Below are positions 22,437 through 35,000 of a stretch of 64,000 nucleotides of DNA, one piece after another (position 1 is the stretch's first letter; every line of letters begins with the position of its first letter). This DNA comes from Steromphala cineraria. Lineage: Eukaryota > Mollusca > Gastropoda > Trochida > Trochidae. The notes under the pieces were generated by a model. That model searched no databases and was not told the origin of the DNA. It saw only the letters and a program-made list of their open reading frames with translations. The stretch is taken from contig OU744724.1 in NCBI GenBank assembly GCA_916613615.1, forward strand, positions 58,356,898 to 58,420,897, read 5' to 3'. Made by a program: the position numbers and the translations under genes.

Positions 22437-23006
22437 AGAAAAGGATTTTTTAAATATAAAATCTTAAACCCTTATATAAAACTAAGAGTATCTATTTTAA
22501 AATAGAATTAATTTTTCAGTATCTATTTTCTTTCTCTCGTTTCTCCCTTTTAAAGTTTTTATTCTGCATTCTCAAAAATAGTATTCACAAACATATAGGT
22601 TGTTATTGCAAGCGTTATTCGTAAATGTCTTTCATTCTTGACGTCTTGTTCTTATACTTGATACCATCTCCCTCGTTTTCCTGCATATTATCACAGGATA
22701 GACAGGATTTAAGGGACTTTGTTTCGCTTTTATCTTTTTAAAAAAGAGGCATTTTCTATAAATTCTTTAACCATTAAATGAAACTAAGAATATGTATTTT
22801 AAAATAGAATTAATATTTTCGGTATCTATTTTCTTCTCTCGTTTCTACCTTTTTAAAAGTTTTTTTTCTGCATTCTCAAAAAATAGTATTCACAAACATA
22901 TAGGTTGTTGATAAAAAGAGGCAATTGTTATTCGTAAATGTCTTCCATTCTTGACATCTTGTTCTTACTTGATACCATCTCCCTCGGTTTCCTGCATATT
23001 ATCACA
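22437..23006. repeat. Two-copy tandem duplication of about 260 bp
   Basis: Copies 22437-22694 and 22735-23006 share TTTTAAAATAGAATTAAT, CACAAACATATAGGTTGTT, TTATTCGTAAATGTCTT and CCTGCATATTATCACA. Differences are scattered single bases and short indels. Confidence 0.85.
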
Positions 23007-23281
23007 TTACACTAACGCTGTTTACACCCCATTTGCTTTACTCCGGGGCAAGTGTTAGACAGTATATATTACCTCAATTATGCTACAAGTAAAACATGAG
23101 GTCAGAGACACCATTACATGTGCGAGACAATAGTTTTATCACAATAGTCTTCTATACGCAGTGGTTTATTTAGCGGTAAGCATATCCTGACATTTCCAGC
23201 AAACGGATAGAGAAGTCGTTGATTAGATCAGCCTTGGGGGCTGAGACATAATGTCTCCTAACAAATTGAGACGTTGATGGA

Positions 23282-25118
23282 TTAAAGAGACACTCCGTGA
23301 ATATTTGAATTTTTTTTAAATGTCAACTTTTATGAATGAATTTTTTTGGAAGTACTGACAGTTGATTAAAAATCATTTAGTTTTAAACGTAGAATGATTA
23401 TACAAAGGTATGATGTCGCGGTTCTGAACGAAAGTAGGACACTAATCTGCATCATTTACTTATCTCAGTCAAGTAGGTAGAAAATAAAAATTGAGTTGAT
23501 AAAGTTTAAAAGAGAAATAGGTATGGGTATTTGAATTTGAAGCGTCAGTTCGCTTTGGTAGGTTTTGGGTTTTTTTTATTGAAAATTATTATAAATTGCC
23601 ATGTTTTTGACACATTTCAAGTTTTTTTTATTGTAGTTGTTTTGACTGAAGTTCTTTATAATTGTCAAAATTTGGCACTTTGGATGGTTTTTATAGTTGT
23701 TGTGACGGAAGTTCATAATAATTGATTTCTTTGACAATACAATGAAATAAACTAATGAAAATTACGTTGTATCTTTAAAAAGCACTTGTCGTGGTTTGTG
23801 TTTATAGTTCAAAAAGAATTTTAGCCTCGCAGCAATTAAAGTTTCCTATTACTGTTACACAATATGTTAGAGAAATATTTGACTCGTATCTAGTGCTTCA
23901 CATTCTTGACGTAGCAATGCTAATGTGAAGAGTCACTTAAGAATTCACTTTAAACTACGGTTTTACTGTTTGTTATATATTTATTATCTATTGTAAAGAC
24001 AAATATTCATTTTTTTTAGGAATACCGCCTTTTCAATAAGAAGGTAGTTTTCGATAAAATTAGCGAAATGATTTTTGAAAATATAATTTCCTTTTTGATG
24101 AAATAAGAAATTGGACAATTATAGTTTAATTTCACTTACTGGTAGTCAAAACTTTATAGCAGTTTCTTTAATTTAATTTTCCTTTTACATAAACCAGCAG
24201 AATCGTATACAATGGTGCCTTTTGATACATGGTAATTGGCGCAATTGATATTTACCGTCAATGATAGCAAGGGTATCAGTCAGTTTATGTTGAGTTCCGT
24301 AGGTACAAATGATAGACTATAAATGTTGTTACTATTTGCAGTAAAACAAAGATCAAATGGTGTACCGTGAAGAATGTCTGATCTTTGCAACTGTAAGGAA
24401 TAAGCTGTTGGATTTGCCCCAGGCTATTAGATTATATCCCAAAACCCCTACATCACATCACATTTCTCCATCACACTATTTCATTCATTCTCTCTCAACA
24501 GAGGCAGCTCAGTGCGAGCAAGCCTCTGTTATATTACGGCAAGATCCCGGGTTTTGCCCTAGCGGCAAAACTTGCAACTCAATATATCTCCGTTATATGC
24601 AGCCATTGAAAAGACCGTTTGGATACCCATGATTTAGAGAATTCTTAACAGTCGTATCGAGACATGGAAAACATCATGCCTTTATGTTTATTTTTCATTG
24701 ACAGTGTGAGAGGGAAATATTTGAAAAATCATATATCGATTACGGTTTTCATAAGATAGAAACTGTTTTATAATTGTGTAAATTATGATTTGTTTTATGA
24801 GGTTTTTTATTTTACTAATTAACCAAAAACACTTAATGAGAAGGTAAAGAGGAGATGTATGTAAAATGAAGAGTCATCTTCCCTGGATGTTAAATTTCAA
24901 TGATAGCTTTGCCGAAGCATACGGGAATGAACGAGGTTTTGCGAATGACCACTTTTGAAACGGCGTCGCTGATTGCACAAATAACTTCGATTGCCTCCAA
25001 TCAGATTTCTACCTTTCTATCCTATTTATTAGCCGTCATAGAACAGAAGCTTACTCGGGTATGACTTAGCTGTCTCTGTGGGGAGAGAATGTATTTAATT
25101 ATGAAGGGAATGAAGGTG
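23282..25118. other. Intergenic; starts with a family 2 MITE terminus
   Basis: TTAAAGAGACACTCCGTGAA at 23282 is a family 2 left end whose right end could not be placed. The rest shows no supported gene. AAACGGCGTCGCTGATTGCA near 24960 repeats the 20-mer near 6952. Confidence 0.5.
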
Positions 25119-25121
25119 TTA

Positions 25122-25285
25122 GTCTGTCACCCAGACCCTAGAGCAAAAATATTCAATTGACGACCAATCCAGTCTACAAAAGTATAGCAAGTCTAGATTA
25201 CTCAGTTCTAGGCAGAACTAAAAGCATTTTCTGGATCCGTTTGGTTATAACACATGAATATTGTTCAGATTAAAATCAACCTTCT
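25122..25285 (-). repeat. Dispersed repeat family 3, copy 2
   Basis: Minus orientation. Starts GTCTGTCACCCAGACCCTA and contains AAAAGTATAGCAAGTCTAGA, with homology fading near 25285. Confidence 0.7.
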
Positions 25286-25983
25286 GAATCCTGAGGTGAG
25301 TCTATGAAGATGTCAGTCGTATACAACACGCTGCGATTGGTCTATGTTGTGGATGGCGTTTTTATGTTTTCTTTCATCAGACAATTATGTAATATTTGCA
25401 GTTTTATAAACTTAAATGATGTTTCCTACGTTACCATATCGATCCAAGACTCTTTATCTATCAGACAAATCTGGAGGTAATGACAAACAATATAATCTTC
25501 ACAGATTTATCGAAAACCGTAACTTTAACTATGGACAACTTTATCAAAACAATACTATATGCCTATTTGTTCATTTTTTGTTCTTTATCGAGAATTACCA
25601 ACTTTTGATGATAGGTATCTTTTTAAAAGCTATTTGCTTAAGTAGATTTACAATATGAAGATATGAATTCGTAATTATTATCGAAAACTGGACAATGACG
25701 CAAGTCAAATTTTCAATTTGTTTTTATACCCATGGACTTATTTTGTTACCACCAAGTACCTCTTTAAACAGACGGTCTCAGTAGGTTAAACATTCAACCG
25801 TAATATAAATATTCATACAAAGACAAAAAACTTTGCACCAACTCAACATTGCGCGTTTTTTTGTGTGTGATAGGACAATGTCCTTCTCACCGTGTTTATA
25901 AGGGAGTACCATAAACCAAACGTAATGACGTAAAGAGGATTTGTGCATGTTGCTACTAATCTCTGTCAACTAGGCGTGGAGGA

Positions 25984-26178
25984 GTAGTGAAATATATTTC
26001 ATCTTACACGTGTTGGAATCCATGTCACACAAAAGTAACAATTTGATAGCTACGGCCTTAGTCTTATGTATTGCTTATAGCGATTCTTATACTACTGGTC
26101 GTGTTCGCCGGATGTTTCAGACTTGAAGTAGTGAAATATATTTCAGCTTACACGTGTTGGAATCCATGTCACTCAAAG
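25984..26178 (+). repeat. Duplicated 50-bp segment, 144 bp apart
   Basis: 25984-26035 and 26128-26178 differ at only a few of 51 positions (GTAGTGAAATATATTTCA and ACACGTGTTGGAATCCATGT are shared). The second copy lies in the possible peptide exon. Confidence 0.85.
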
Positions 26179-26259
26179 ACACTGCAATTTCCCGTCTGCG
26201 ATTGTGTTCATCCGGGGAATGTCATAATTAAAGACTGTCCTTCTATCAATTTTTATTGA
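26062..26259 (+). CDS. Possible terminal exon of a small secreted Cys-rich peptide
   Basis: An open frame follows a possible acceptor (AG 26060-26061) and has no ATG of its own, so a start exon would lie upstream. It reads a hydrophobic stretch (LLIAILILLVVFAG), typical of a signal peptide, and then about 45 residues with six Cys (CFRL, TCWNPC, VCDC, DCPS), an even number that could form three disulfides. TGA is at 26257-26259 and AATAAA at 26261-26266, directly after the stop. The segment 26128-26178, coding VVKYISAYTCWNPCH, also exists 144 bp upstream (25984-26035), where that frame soon meets a stop. No family was recognised. The polypyrimidine tract is weak, so this may be a chance frame. 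Confidence 0.35.
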   Translation, partial: SYVLLIAILILLVVFAGCFRLEVVKYISAYTCWNPCHSKTLQFPVCDCVHPGNVIIKDCPSINFY

Positions 26260-26547
26260 AAATAAACTCTTTGTATTGATAATATTTGCACACATAATCA
26301 CAAAAGATTTATGAAAAAACTTCACAACACCTTTTTGTTATGCCGTTATCTCTAGTAACATTATTATTGTGTTGAGTTATGACAATGAACTAATAACATT
26401 ATATGTATAAAGTAAAATGTCCCCTTGAATTGGTTTCCACAAAAAATATCCCGATAGGACAGTCCCTTTAAACACACAAGATGGTAGCTCAGCCTGAAAT
26501 ATTGCTTTTAGACATTCTTATACTCCAGGGACGATTCCACCGACCCA

Positions 26548-27013
26548 TTAAAGAGCCACTCCGTGATTTGTCGGGGGTCATACATGCAAAACTTTACCAA
26601 TATTGTCCTCTGGTCGAAAAACATCGACTGTTGCAGAACGTCGTGAAATGACAACTAGAAGATTTGATGCAGCGACAATGACCGTAAACCGGAAATGACC
26701 CGCGTCAATAATGCAAACGTAATTTTTGAAACTTATATCTAACAAAGAATGGCAGTTACGAGTTGATCATATTTTTATTATAAGTTTTATTTCTAGTATT
26801 CATGTAAATTTTAAGTTTGAATACGGCTCTCCCGAAAATGTATTTGACTGTTTAGATATTTTAACTGAAAACATGAATTTATCACAAATGACACTTAGAA
26901 AATGAATATTGTTTGTTATGTTGATTTTATATCATGAATTATGCCAGTTATGTTTAAATTTTGTGTATGAGAGCAAAACAATATGCGATGAGAATAACGG
27001 AGTGGTTCTTTAT
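26548..27013. mobile_element. TTAA MITE family 2 copy
   Basis: The left end is TTAAAGAGCCACTCCGTGAT and the right end ACGGAGTGGTTCTTTA, the inverted repeat, with the last TTAA changed to TTAT. It is about 466 bp and non-coding. Confidence 0.78.
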
Positions 27014-27342
27014 TAGAAATGAGATGAAATGATTATTTCCCTATCTCTTATGTTCACACCTGGTAAATTCTCGTCACAGAGATGTGCGCTAGAACATGAC
27101 AAGATAAACGTTCGGGATCCCTCACAGAGACAGCAGTGAGAAAACCAGTGGAGATTGTTTAACGTCTCAACATCCTTCTGACTTGGGAGAATATTTGGAA
27201 TATTATCTTTATTTTATATCGGTCAACAAATGGATGATATTTATGATATAAGTGTATTATAATGCTAATTTTTTTCAGATCGAGACTTGATACTCTTTGA
27301 CATCGAATTGATCTTATGTGAAACATATGAGACTTCTTAATT

Positions 27343-27407
27343 ACTGTACACAAGTAAGACAGTATACATGGTATTTTACCATGTATTCTGCCTTACTTGT
27401 GTACAGT
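27343..27407. repeat. Near-perfect 65-bp hairpin
   Basis: Arms 27343-27373 and 27377-27407 are complementary at 29 of 31 positions around a 3-nt loop. It resembles the stem of a small-RNA precursor, but the loop is unusually tight for a miRNA, so it may be a foldback repeat. Confidence 0.8.
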
Positions 27408-27699
27408 TGTTACACGTTGGACGTTCTAGACGAGTGCTATTTTAGCAGGTCAATTGCAAATCTGCTAATGCCAATGCGTACTTATGCCTAAAGAATTGTG
27501 CTAGACTGCAAAATGGCCTGAAAGGGTCAGTAGAACGGTTTTTTTTGCACAAAAGTTGAAATAACACAACCCAGTTATCTGTTGTCGACTGCTACGTTAG
27601 GTTCTAAAACATTATCTAGCAATTAGTAAAAAAAAATTTCGTGTTGCTGAAATCTATTCATTTACCTATACACGTGAGTGAGTGTTAGAGACAACATTA

Positions 27700-27876
27700 A
27701 AAATGAATGAAACACCCCAAGACATCTCGATGTATACGTTGCAGGCATTTAACCGGATACAGAGGGAAACGCGAATAAGACTTCTAGAAGTATACATGCG
27801 TAAAAGTTCACTGATGTTAGTCCAGGACTTCGAGATATATGTTCCACTATTAGATGTTGAATGCAATAAGACTTGA
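27700..27876 (+). CDS. Unrecognised open frame with downstream AATAAA
   Basis: From ATG at 27703, a 57-codon frame reads MNETPQDISMYTLQAFNRIQ and ends PLLDVECNKT. It is more balanced in base composition than its surroundings, and an AATAAA follows at 27978. No domain is recognised. PLLNVECN recurs at 28330-28353 in another open frame, with about 22 of 26 bases alike, so a duplicated exon is possible. A competing minus-strand frame of the same length weakens the case. Confidence 0.2.
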   Translation, partial: KMNETPQDISMYTLQAFNRIQRETRIRLLEVYMRKSSLMLVQDFEIYVPLLDVECNKT

Positions 27877-28964
27877 AACACATGGCATTATATTTTGGAT
27901 CACACTATCTACAATAGTACAAATGCTTGTACATTTCTGGTCAAACTGTGGCAGGCGTTTGTAAATAGCTTTTTATAATAAACTTGTTGTTCATGTAAAG
28001 TCTTTCTGTTTTTATTGATATGCTTTTAGTTGTAGGTTAATAGTTTCCAGTAGTTCTGCAAGTAGTATTGTTAGCTTAAGGTTTCTCATGCCATGGATCA
28101 GTCTATTAGCTATATAATAGGGAGGTTGGGTTATTCCATTTTATCATGTATATTTCTTCCAATTAACCCCAATCTGTCCTCCTATTGGCTGATTCAACAT
28201 CCTCAAAGTTACCAATACAACACCGTCATTAGTAACCGCACCAGCAGCAAAAATAATCGCCTTTTTTTGCCGTTTTCTAAGGCTTCTGAAGTGTACGATT
28301 TGTTCAATGTAACTATTCAACGTGAACCACTGTTAAATGTAGAATGCAACATGCCTGTAGGAGAAAAAGTTTCGGTATGGCGAGTTATCAATCTTCTCCA
28401 AGCCAACCTGTCATAACACTTGCTTCCACCTGTATGCTGACAATTCACCTGTCCAGATGGATTAACCTGCCTGACAGGTGTGAAATATCACCTGTAATTA
28501 GGGGGTCACTTAAAGAAGTCGTCAACATTGTGACCGCAGTCCACTGTCAACTTATCAACACCAACTAGTTTGACCACAGAGCGGAACTTGTCAATTCAAC
28601 ATATCTTGACCGCTTGTATTGAAGTCAATGTCCAAGGAGAATGACCACCCGCTGTATTGTTAGAACCTTGGCCTTGATGTTACAGAATAGCGGGCTTCTC
28701 TTAACAAAGATCAGAGACGCTATAGACGTTAACTGGCGATGAGAAAATTATTTATGAATATTGTTCCTTATAGGCAGAATGATTCGTCATGAAGACTCCC
28801 TATCACTTTGTATTCACAATAAGATTCCACATGAAACGTTTTTTAATCTTCTCCAACTCGCTCATACGTGTGTTTCATACCCAATAGAACGATGTTTTGT
28901 CATTCCTCGTAGCACATTATTTTTTTGGTTTTATAGAGAGACAATCTAAGTATTATTTGCGGGG

Positions 28965-29130
28965 TATTATGAGCACGGTTGGGTATTACATGGTTAACGT
29001 GAGGGCCGCTCACGCCGAGCTCGAATCCAAGAGACACCAAAGGTTTGTGACTTGTGTTATGCCTCAGGCAGGCACTTTATCCACATTGCACTCAGTCCCC
29101 CAGCTGTACAAGGTGGTACCTAAATCACTG
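28965..29130 (+). mobile_element. tRNA-derived SINE, 5' part
   Basis: ATGGTTAACGTGAGGGCCGC (A-box-like) is followed by GAGCTCGAATCC (degraded B box). A body follows with CACATTGCACTCAGTC and CCCAGCTGTACAAGGTGGTA. The same body lies on the minus strand at 62110-62165. The SINE is cut at 29130 by a foldback element. Confidence 0.65.
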
Positions 29131-29548
29131 TGTATAACCGTACACCGGAACTAGCGTGGTGTACGGCGGAGAAATGTTGCTAGCGAGGAGCGTGATCACA
29201 AACGGGATCACTTAAAAAGCAATCATCGCCGTTTCATCAACTTTTTATATGTTAGTATCATGTCAAAAGCTTTCCGAGACATAACTATTTAATGTAATAT
29301 CTTGTTCATAGTCAGAGATAGCAAATATGTTACTAAAAACAGCATTACTCGCAACTGTCATTGTTACTGCTCTTTGGATACAGAATTACAAGCACATACA
29401 TTTTACTAAGTATGTGTGCTAAAATTACCACATGATGTTGATTATTTGAAAGTTATGAAGTAAAATATTACCTAACTTTCGATTTCGGCTCCTCGCTAGC
29501 AACATTTCTCCGCCGTACACTTCGCTAGTTCCGGTGTACGGTTATACA
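29131..29548. mobile_element. Foldback element inserted in the SINE
   Basis: The terminal inverted repeats are about 61 bp and nearly perfect (29131-29191 with 29488-29548), starting TGTATAACCGTACACCGGAA. It is flanked by the direct repeat CACTG (29126-29130 and 29549-29553). The 296-bp centre is AT-rich and non-coding. Confidence 0.8.
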
Positions 29549-29660
29549 CACTGTGAAGTGTAAATATAGGAAATGCGGACCTATATTGTTGTGCGAAGCG
29601 CTAGGTAGCTGCTTTTAAAGTACAATTCCTTCAGGGTAATACTATATAGCCAATTAGCAG
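29549..29660 (+). mobile_element. tRNA-derived SINE, 3' part
   Basis: Resumes after the foldback element with GTGCGAAGCGCTAGGTAG and CCTTCAGGGTAATA. This matches the complement of 62045-62100, so both insertions share the same SINE tail. The 3' end is approximate. Confidence 0.55.
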
Positions 29661-29699
29661 TGCTTAGGCTTAAAAACGTTATTATTACAAAGTTTGATT

Positions 29700-31201
29700 T
29701 GTTGGAAATCATGCCAAGATCTGATATTTGGACATTTTGGACATTTTGGACAGGCAATTTCCAGTGTACATTAGGGTGTGCTCAGTATTCGTCGCAGCTT
29801 ATTTCCTGGAATTGATAAGTTTTTGAACATGATATGAATATAAACGAACATTACAAATTGCATTGACCGATATCTAGATGCCAGGGACATCACAGTTGAT
29901 TGTGACATGGCCGACATTTGCAGGGAAGATGGGGAGAATGCATGACCTTTCATAAGTACCGACACTCACTCAACTACTGGTGCCATCAATCACAGATGTA
30001 ATACATGTCGTTAGCAGGGCGGGGGAAGCGTGCACGCGTATTGACACAAACCTCGTGGAGCACGTGCAAGGTGAAATCTACATTATAAACATGTCATTGT
30101 ACGTAGAATGTATCAACCGTTGTTTATGATGGTATGTCGTGGGTTACTGAAATGATTGATGAGTCAATCGATCGATGATTTGATTGTTTCACATGTATAC
30201 ATGCTAAAATTCATAAAATGTTTTTGTTTTGATATGGTTTTAGTGGAGTATGAAAAAGCCTTGCAACTGTTCTGAACCTTCCATTACCTCACTCCGTTGT
30301 CAGCGAGAGAGATGGGTCTAGCAAGGTATGCTGTAGAACAAGACTAACAAACAAGGCTGATCATCCAGTGCTACTGTCCAGCTTCTGTTTGTGGAGACGG
30401 TCCGTCAACAAGCTTCTCACGTGTAAATATCAACATGGAGGAGTAACAGGGCTTAGTAGTAACAGCGATCAAGCTTTGCCAACAAAACTTACAGAATTCA
30501 GTATACTTTATCCCCATTACTAGTTGTCTTAATTTTGCAGAGTTTTTTGTTAACACAACGCACCGAATCTATGACATTCCCTGGCCCGAACCACCAATAA
30601 GTTTATAAGCCATAGCTGGCTTATGTCGAATTCGTATTTTCATAAAACTGACGGAGATGATTTCTACACTTTTTTAACGTTATAAAATGATGATAAAATG
30701 TAACGACTGATTCATAATTTCTTTAAAAATATAAAATATGAAATTAGTACATATTTATAACTGACAAAGACAAAGGTACAAAAGAATGAATCAGTTCAGT
30801 GACCAGTATAATTTTCAAGATAAAAAAATAAATTTGACCTGGAAACGTCAAGATCTAAACATGATGTTCTACTTGTTAATGTCCGTGTGATAAGGACTTG
30901 ATAACATGAATGTTTAATTTTTACTCCAACTCGTTGAGAAATGTTGACCCCTCGCCCCAAAACGACCCACATTGTCATTGAGAGTTATAAAACAGGAAAC
31001 TCGACTGATAACTGGCTGTCGACATGAGTGCAGAATGCAGATAGCGTAATTGGCTAACCCGGTCATTACACCATCAACTATCATGCAATCGTTTAGATTA
31101 TTGTAATATTAGCATCCTGTTACGCGAACAACCAACACTGTCTTATCCGTGAAAATGATAGTAAAATGTAAAAATTAAGAGTAGGTTAATTGTCATGCGG
31201 A
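29700..31201. other. Intergenic
   Basis: No gene is supported. TGGACATTTTGGACATTTTG at 29730 is a tiny tandem repeat. Confidence 0.5.
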
Positions 31202-32065
31202 AAATTTTCACCAGACAATTGCTTCCTAGGACCAGTTCCATCAAGGACCATTGCTACCTAGAACAATTCCCACCTAGGACAAGTCCCACCAATAACTGTT
31301 CCGACCTAGGTCAAGTCCTACCAATTACAATTGTCGCCTAAGATAATTACTACTAGACGAATCCCTTCTAGCCTCTAGGACAAGTTCCAAAAACGACGAT
31401 TCCAACCAGACATTTGCTACTAAGGACAAGTCCCAAAAACGACAATTTCCACGAGACGATTCCCTTCAAGGACTAGTCCCACCAACGACAATTGCTACCT
31501 AGGACAAGTCCCACCAAGGACATTTGCTACCAGAAATTGCTACCTTTGACATGTCTCAACAACGACAGTTATCACCAGACATTTGCTACTTTGGACAAGT
31601 CCCACCAACGACAGAATGTCACCTACCTTTAAAAATCCAATCAGGACAATTGCTACCTAGGACCAGTCCAACCAAGGACAATTGCTACCTATAGGAAAAG
31701 TCCCACCAAGAACAATTGCTACCTATAGGAAAAGTCCAACCAAGGACAATTGCTACCAGGAATTGCTACCTTTGACATGTCCAACCAACGACAATTCCCA
31801 CCTGACATTTGCTACTTTGATCAAGTCCAACCAAGGACAAATTGCTACCAGACAATATCTACCTTTGGCCAGTCCCATCAAAGACAACTGCCCTTCCGAT
31901 ACGTCCAATCAAGGACAATTTCAACCTAGCGAAATCGCCACCAGACAATTTCTACCTTCGGCCAGTATAACACAACAAAGGACAGTTGCAATCAGACAAT
32001 TCCAACCTAGGACAAGTCCAACCTGTGACCATTCCCATCAAGTATAATTCCAACCAGGACATGAC
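31202..32065. repeat. Degenerate minisatellite, unit about 32 bp
   Basis: About 25 units related to GACAATTGCTACCTAGGACA followed by AGTCCCACCAAG. Units vary in length and are internally related (GACAA, GACAT and GACAG blocks). The 121-codon open frame at 31682-32047 is a product of the repeat. Confidence 0.9.
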
Positions 32066-35000
32066 CATATATAGGAAACTTCCCAACTGCGCCTGCTTGA
32101 CTTTAGCCTGGTTCTTAAAAAAATACGAAATAGACTGTGAAAAATGAAACATTTTCGTTTTTGCTAACTTTTTAAGATAAACATTACTGCAAATTTGACA
32201 GTTACTTAAACTTTGATTAACTGAAATCTGCATCCATAATGCAAACGCTCGCAGGTTTCACTGCAATACATTCAACTCACATTGGTGGTGCGGGTTTTCT
32301 CCCTGCAATGATACTAGCAGTTTAAGTAAAATACTCTTGATAGCGGCTTTAAATACCAAATAATCTCAGGGCTATTCATTGCCATGTGTTTCCATCAGTT
32401 TTTCCTTTACAACGTTTTAATTGCCTCTAGCTTTTGATGAAAAATCTCAAAAAATACAGTAATGAGAGGCTCTAGGCATGTTATTAATGTCAAATTTATT
32501 TGTAAAAAGTTATTCTGAAATAAGAATGAAAAGTCTATCTGTTCACTATAGCAAGCTGTGAGCGAGACCATAATGACAAAGGTAACCCTGTAGTATGTGC
32601 AATTACTTTATTGTTACTATTTTCAGGATATCTCTATGGGTTTTCTACACTTTGAAAATAGTACACATAAAGAAGACATATAGGTTACTATTGCTTCTAA
32701 CAAATTGATTATCATTTAATCATGTTATTGAAGTTGTTTGAGGGTTCAGGGGTTTATGAATTAATGCCTTTAGACATAGATTTTGCAAATGACATTGGAA
32801 GTACAGTTTGCTTAGTAAATACTAAGCTTGATACATCAGTAATAACGGGCGATGAGGAGATTTGTAAATTTTAAGATGAGACATGTCAACGTTGAAACAC
32901 TTGCAAACAAGTGAAAAACAGCAATTCTTAGGCTCTAGGCGAGATTCTGCATACTAGTATACAGAACAGAGAGTCCAGTCAACAGTTATCTAACCACCCA
33001 CTGTCCATCAAAGCACAAACCCTCATCTGCCTTCGACATAACGAAAGATCAATCAAAATGTGGCTGTTCAAGGAACCGTTTAATATCAGTGTTACATCTT
33101 AGGCACATGTCACCAGTATAATCTGTGCACACGACGATATCTGTCTTCGGTGGCAATCATCACATAAATTCAGAAATCGTCACGAAATAAAGCTTATGAT
33201 GCCGTATTATGTATTCATGAACACTGAATAAATAGAATCTAAAAGGGAGACATTTTCTTTATGTTTCATAGAAACGATTAAAAATTTGGTTCATTCAGTT
33301 TTAGCAGTTATCATTACCTATGCGTTTTATTAATTGTATGGCCATTAAAGCTATCAAATTGTATCTAAATAGGCAACAACAAAAATGTTAAATATTTTGA
33401 TATGGAAGAACCGATTGTTTTTAACATTAAGATTTAAAATAAGCCTAGTTTGATTCTCAAGAGTTTGTATTCATTATCTTATTGAATTAGTTACAATCAT
33501 ATAAGGGTAGTAAGTTATAGCAAACTGAATTTCGGGTAGCCCGGTCATGGGAAAAAAAGGGAAGATTCAATTTTCAAAATTACTTCTAGATGAGGAAACT
33601 ATCGTCTATACATGTATGTCAAAATAAAAAATAAATAAAAAAAATAAAAATTCATTTATTAATGTGTCATCCTATCATCATCAAATGCCAGATATACGCC
33701 ATTATTGAGCCCGGGGTAAACTAAAATTGGGATTAATTCAATTCAGCATTGCTAATTCAATTGAAAACAGTACAAGTAGCTAGTCCATCATAAATTACGT
33801 AAAGACGTCCCTACACGCTCCTTGATCCGACAGAGTGCAGTTGTCATACAGGTAACATGAACAGGTAAAACTATATATAACACCACCAACTCGGTTAAAT
33901 CTGTGTATGATGGATAGCGTATTAACTTAGATTCGATAGCAAATCGAGACAACAAAAGTACGTCATTCATCGAGGACTCAAAGTTAACCCTCCAGCATAA
34001 AATGTCACATGTGCACACGACTCAAATTTAAGAATAAAGAGGAGATAAACGGAGCTTAAGAATCCCACTGTTCACGTTCACTTAAACCCTCCATTCATTG
34101 ACGGGATAAGTTCCCCTTCGCGATAAAGTGGACCCGTCCAGGTTTACAAGCGAATAGGCCATTCTTCCGACGGGGGCTCAACTAAAGTTGACAGTGGAGG
34201 CAAGCAAGGGGACCTTCTTAGTCCGGATTTATTTCTGTGCTGTGCAAATATTTTTTCGGTAGTAATCAGATTTTGATTTAGATTTCGAGGAACGTTTATG
34301 TTGGATACGGATAGTCCTTGCTGAACTTTGACAGGTAGGTTTGATTTTTTGGTCAAGTTTTTTCTATTTTACTCATTATAATATATTGCAATTAAATGCA
34401 ATTAGTTGAATTCGTAAAATATGTTCAAACTGAATATTGCCAAGTCAATAGCAAATACATGTATTATATGAAATAATATTGAAATGTTCTACATGTATAC
34501 CCAAAGCTTTTATTCCTGATATAGAAATCCTTGGATAAACACCTTGCTTTTCAGTGTATAATATAGTCGGGCCCAATGTTATCTCGTCAAGCGTAACTTC
34601 GCAAGTGTCTATAATGACGAATATTACGAGGTGCTTGAGTGATTTGACTAACACTATTAACCCCTCCAGGCGTCAATCAGACATTTATTTTATTATTGTT
34701 TATTATTAATTCAGTTATTGCTTGTTGTGCATAATGTGATTACGAGGTTGTCGCGATATATACCCTCAGGCAAATTTTCCTATCAAATGCAAATCACAAT
34801 TTTATTATAAAATTGAGGGTCTGTCTAACACTACGAAGCTATACAAAGCAGGTGTCAACAGGAAAAATGACACATTTGTAAACTCGACAATTATAAAGCA
34901 ACCTGTATTTACACTGCTTTTACTGAGCTAACAGGTTCAAAACGAGTTGTCAGAATATGCACAGCACTGTTCAAATAGTTGAATATGAATGGAATCTTTC

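Noticed and set aside
24357..24632. 91-codon frame
   Set aside because: No domain, no repeat relation, and no splice signals; likely chance.
31682..32047. 121-codon open frame
   Set aside because: It lies wholly inside the 32-bp minisatellite and its protein is just the repeat translated.
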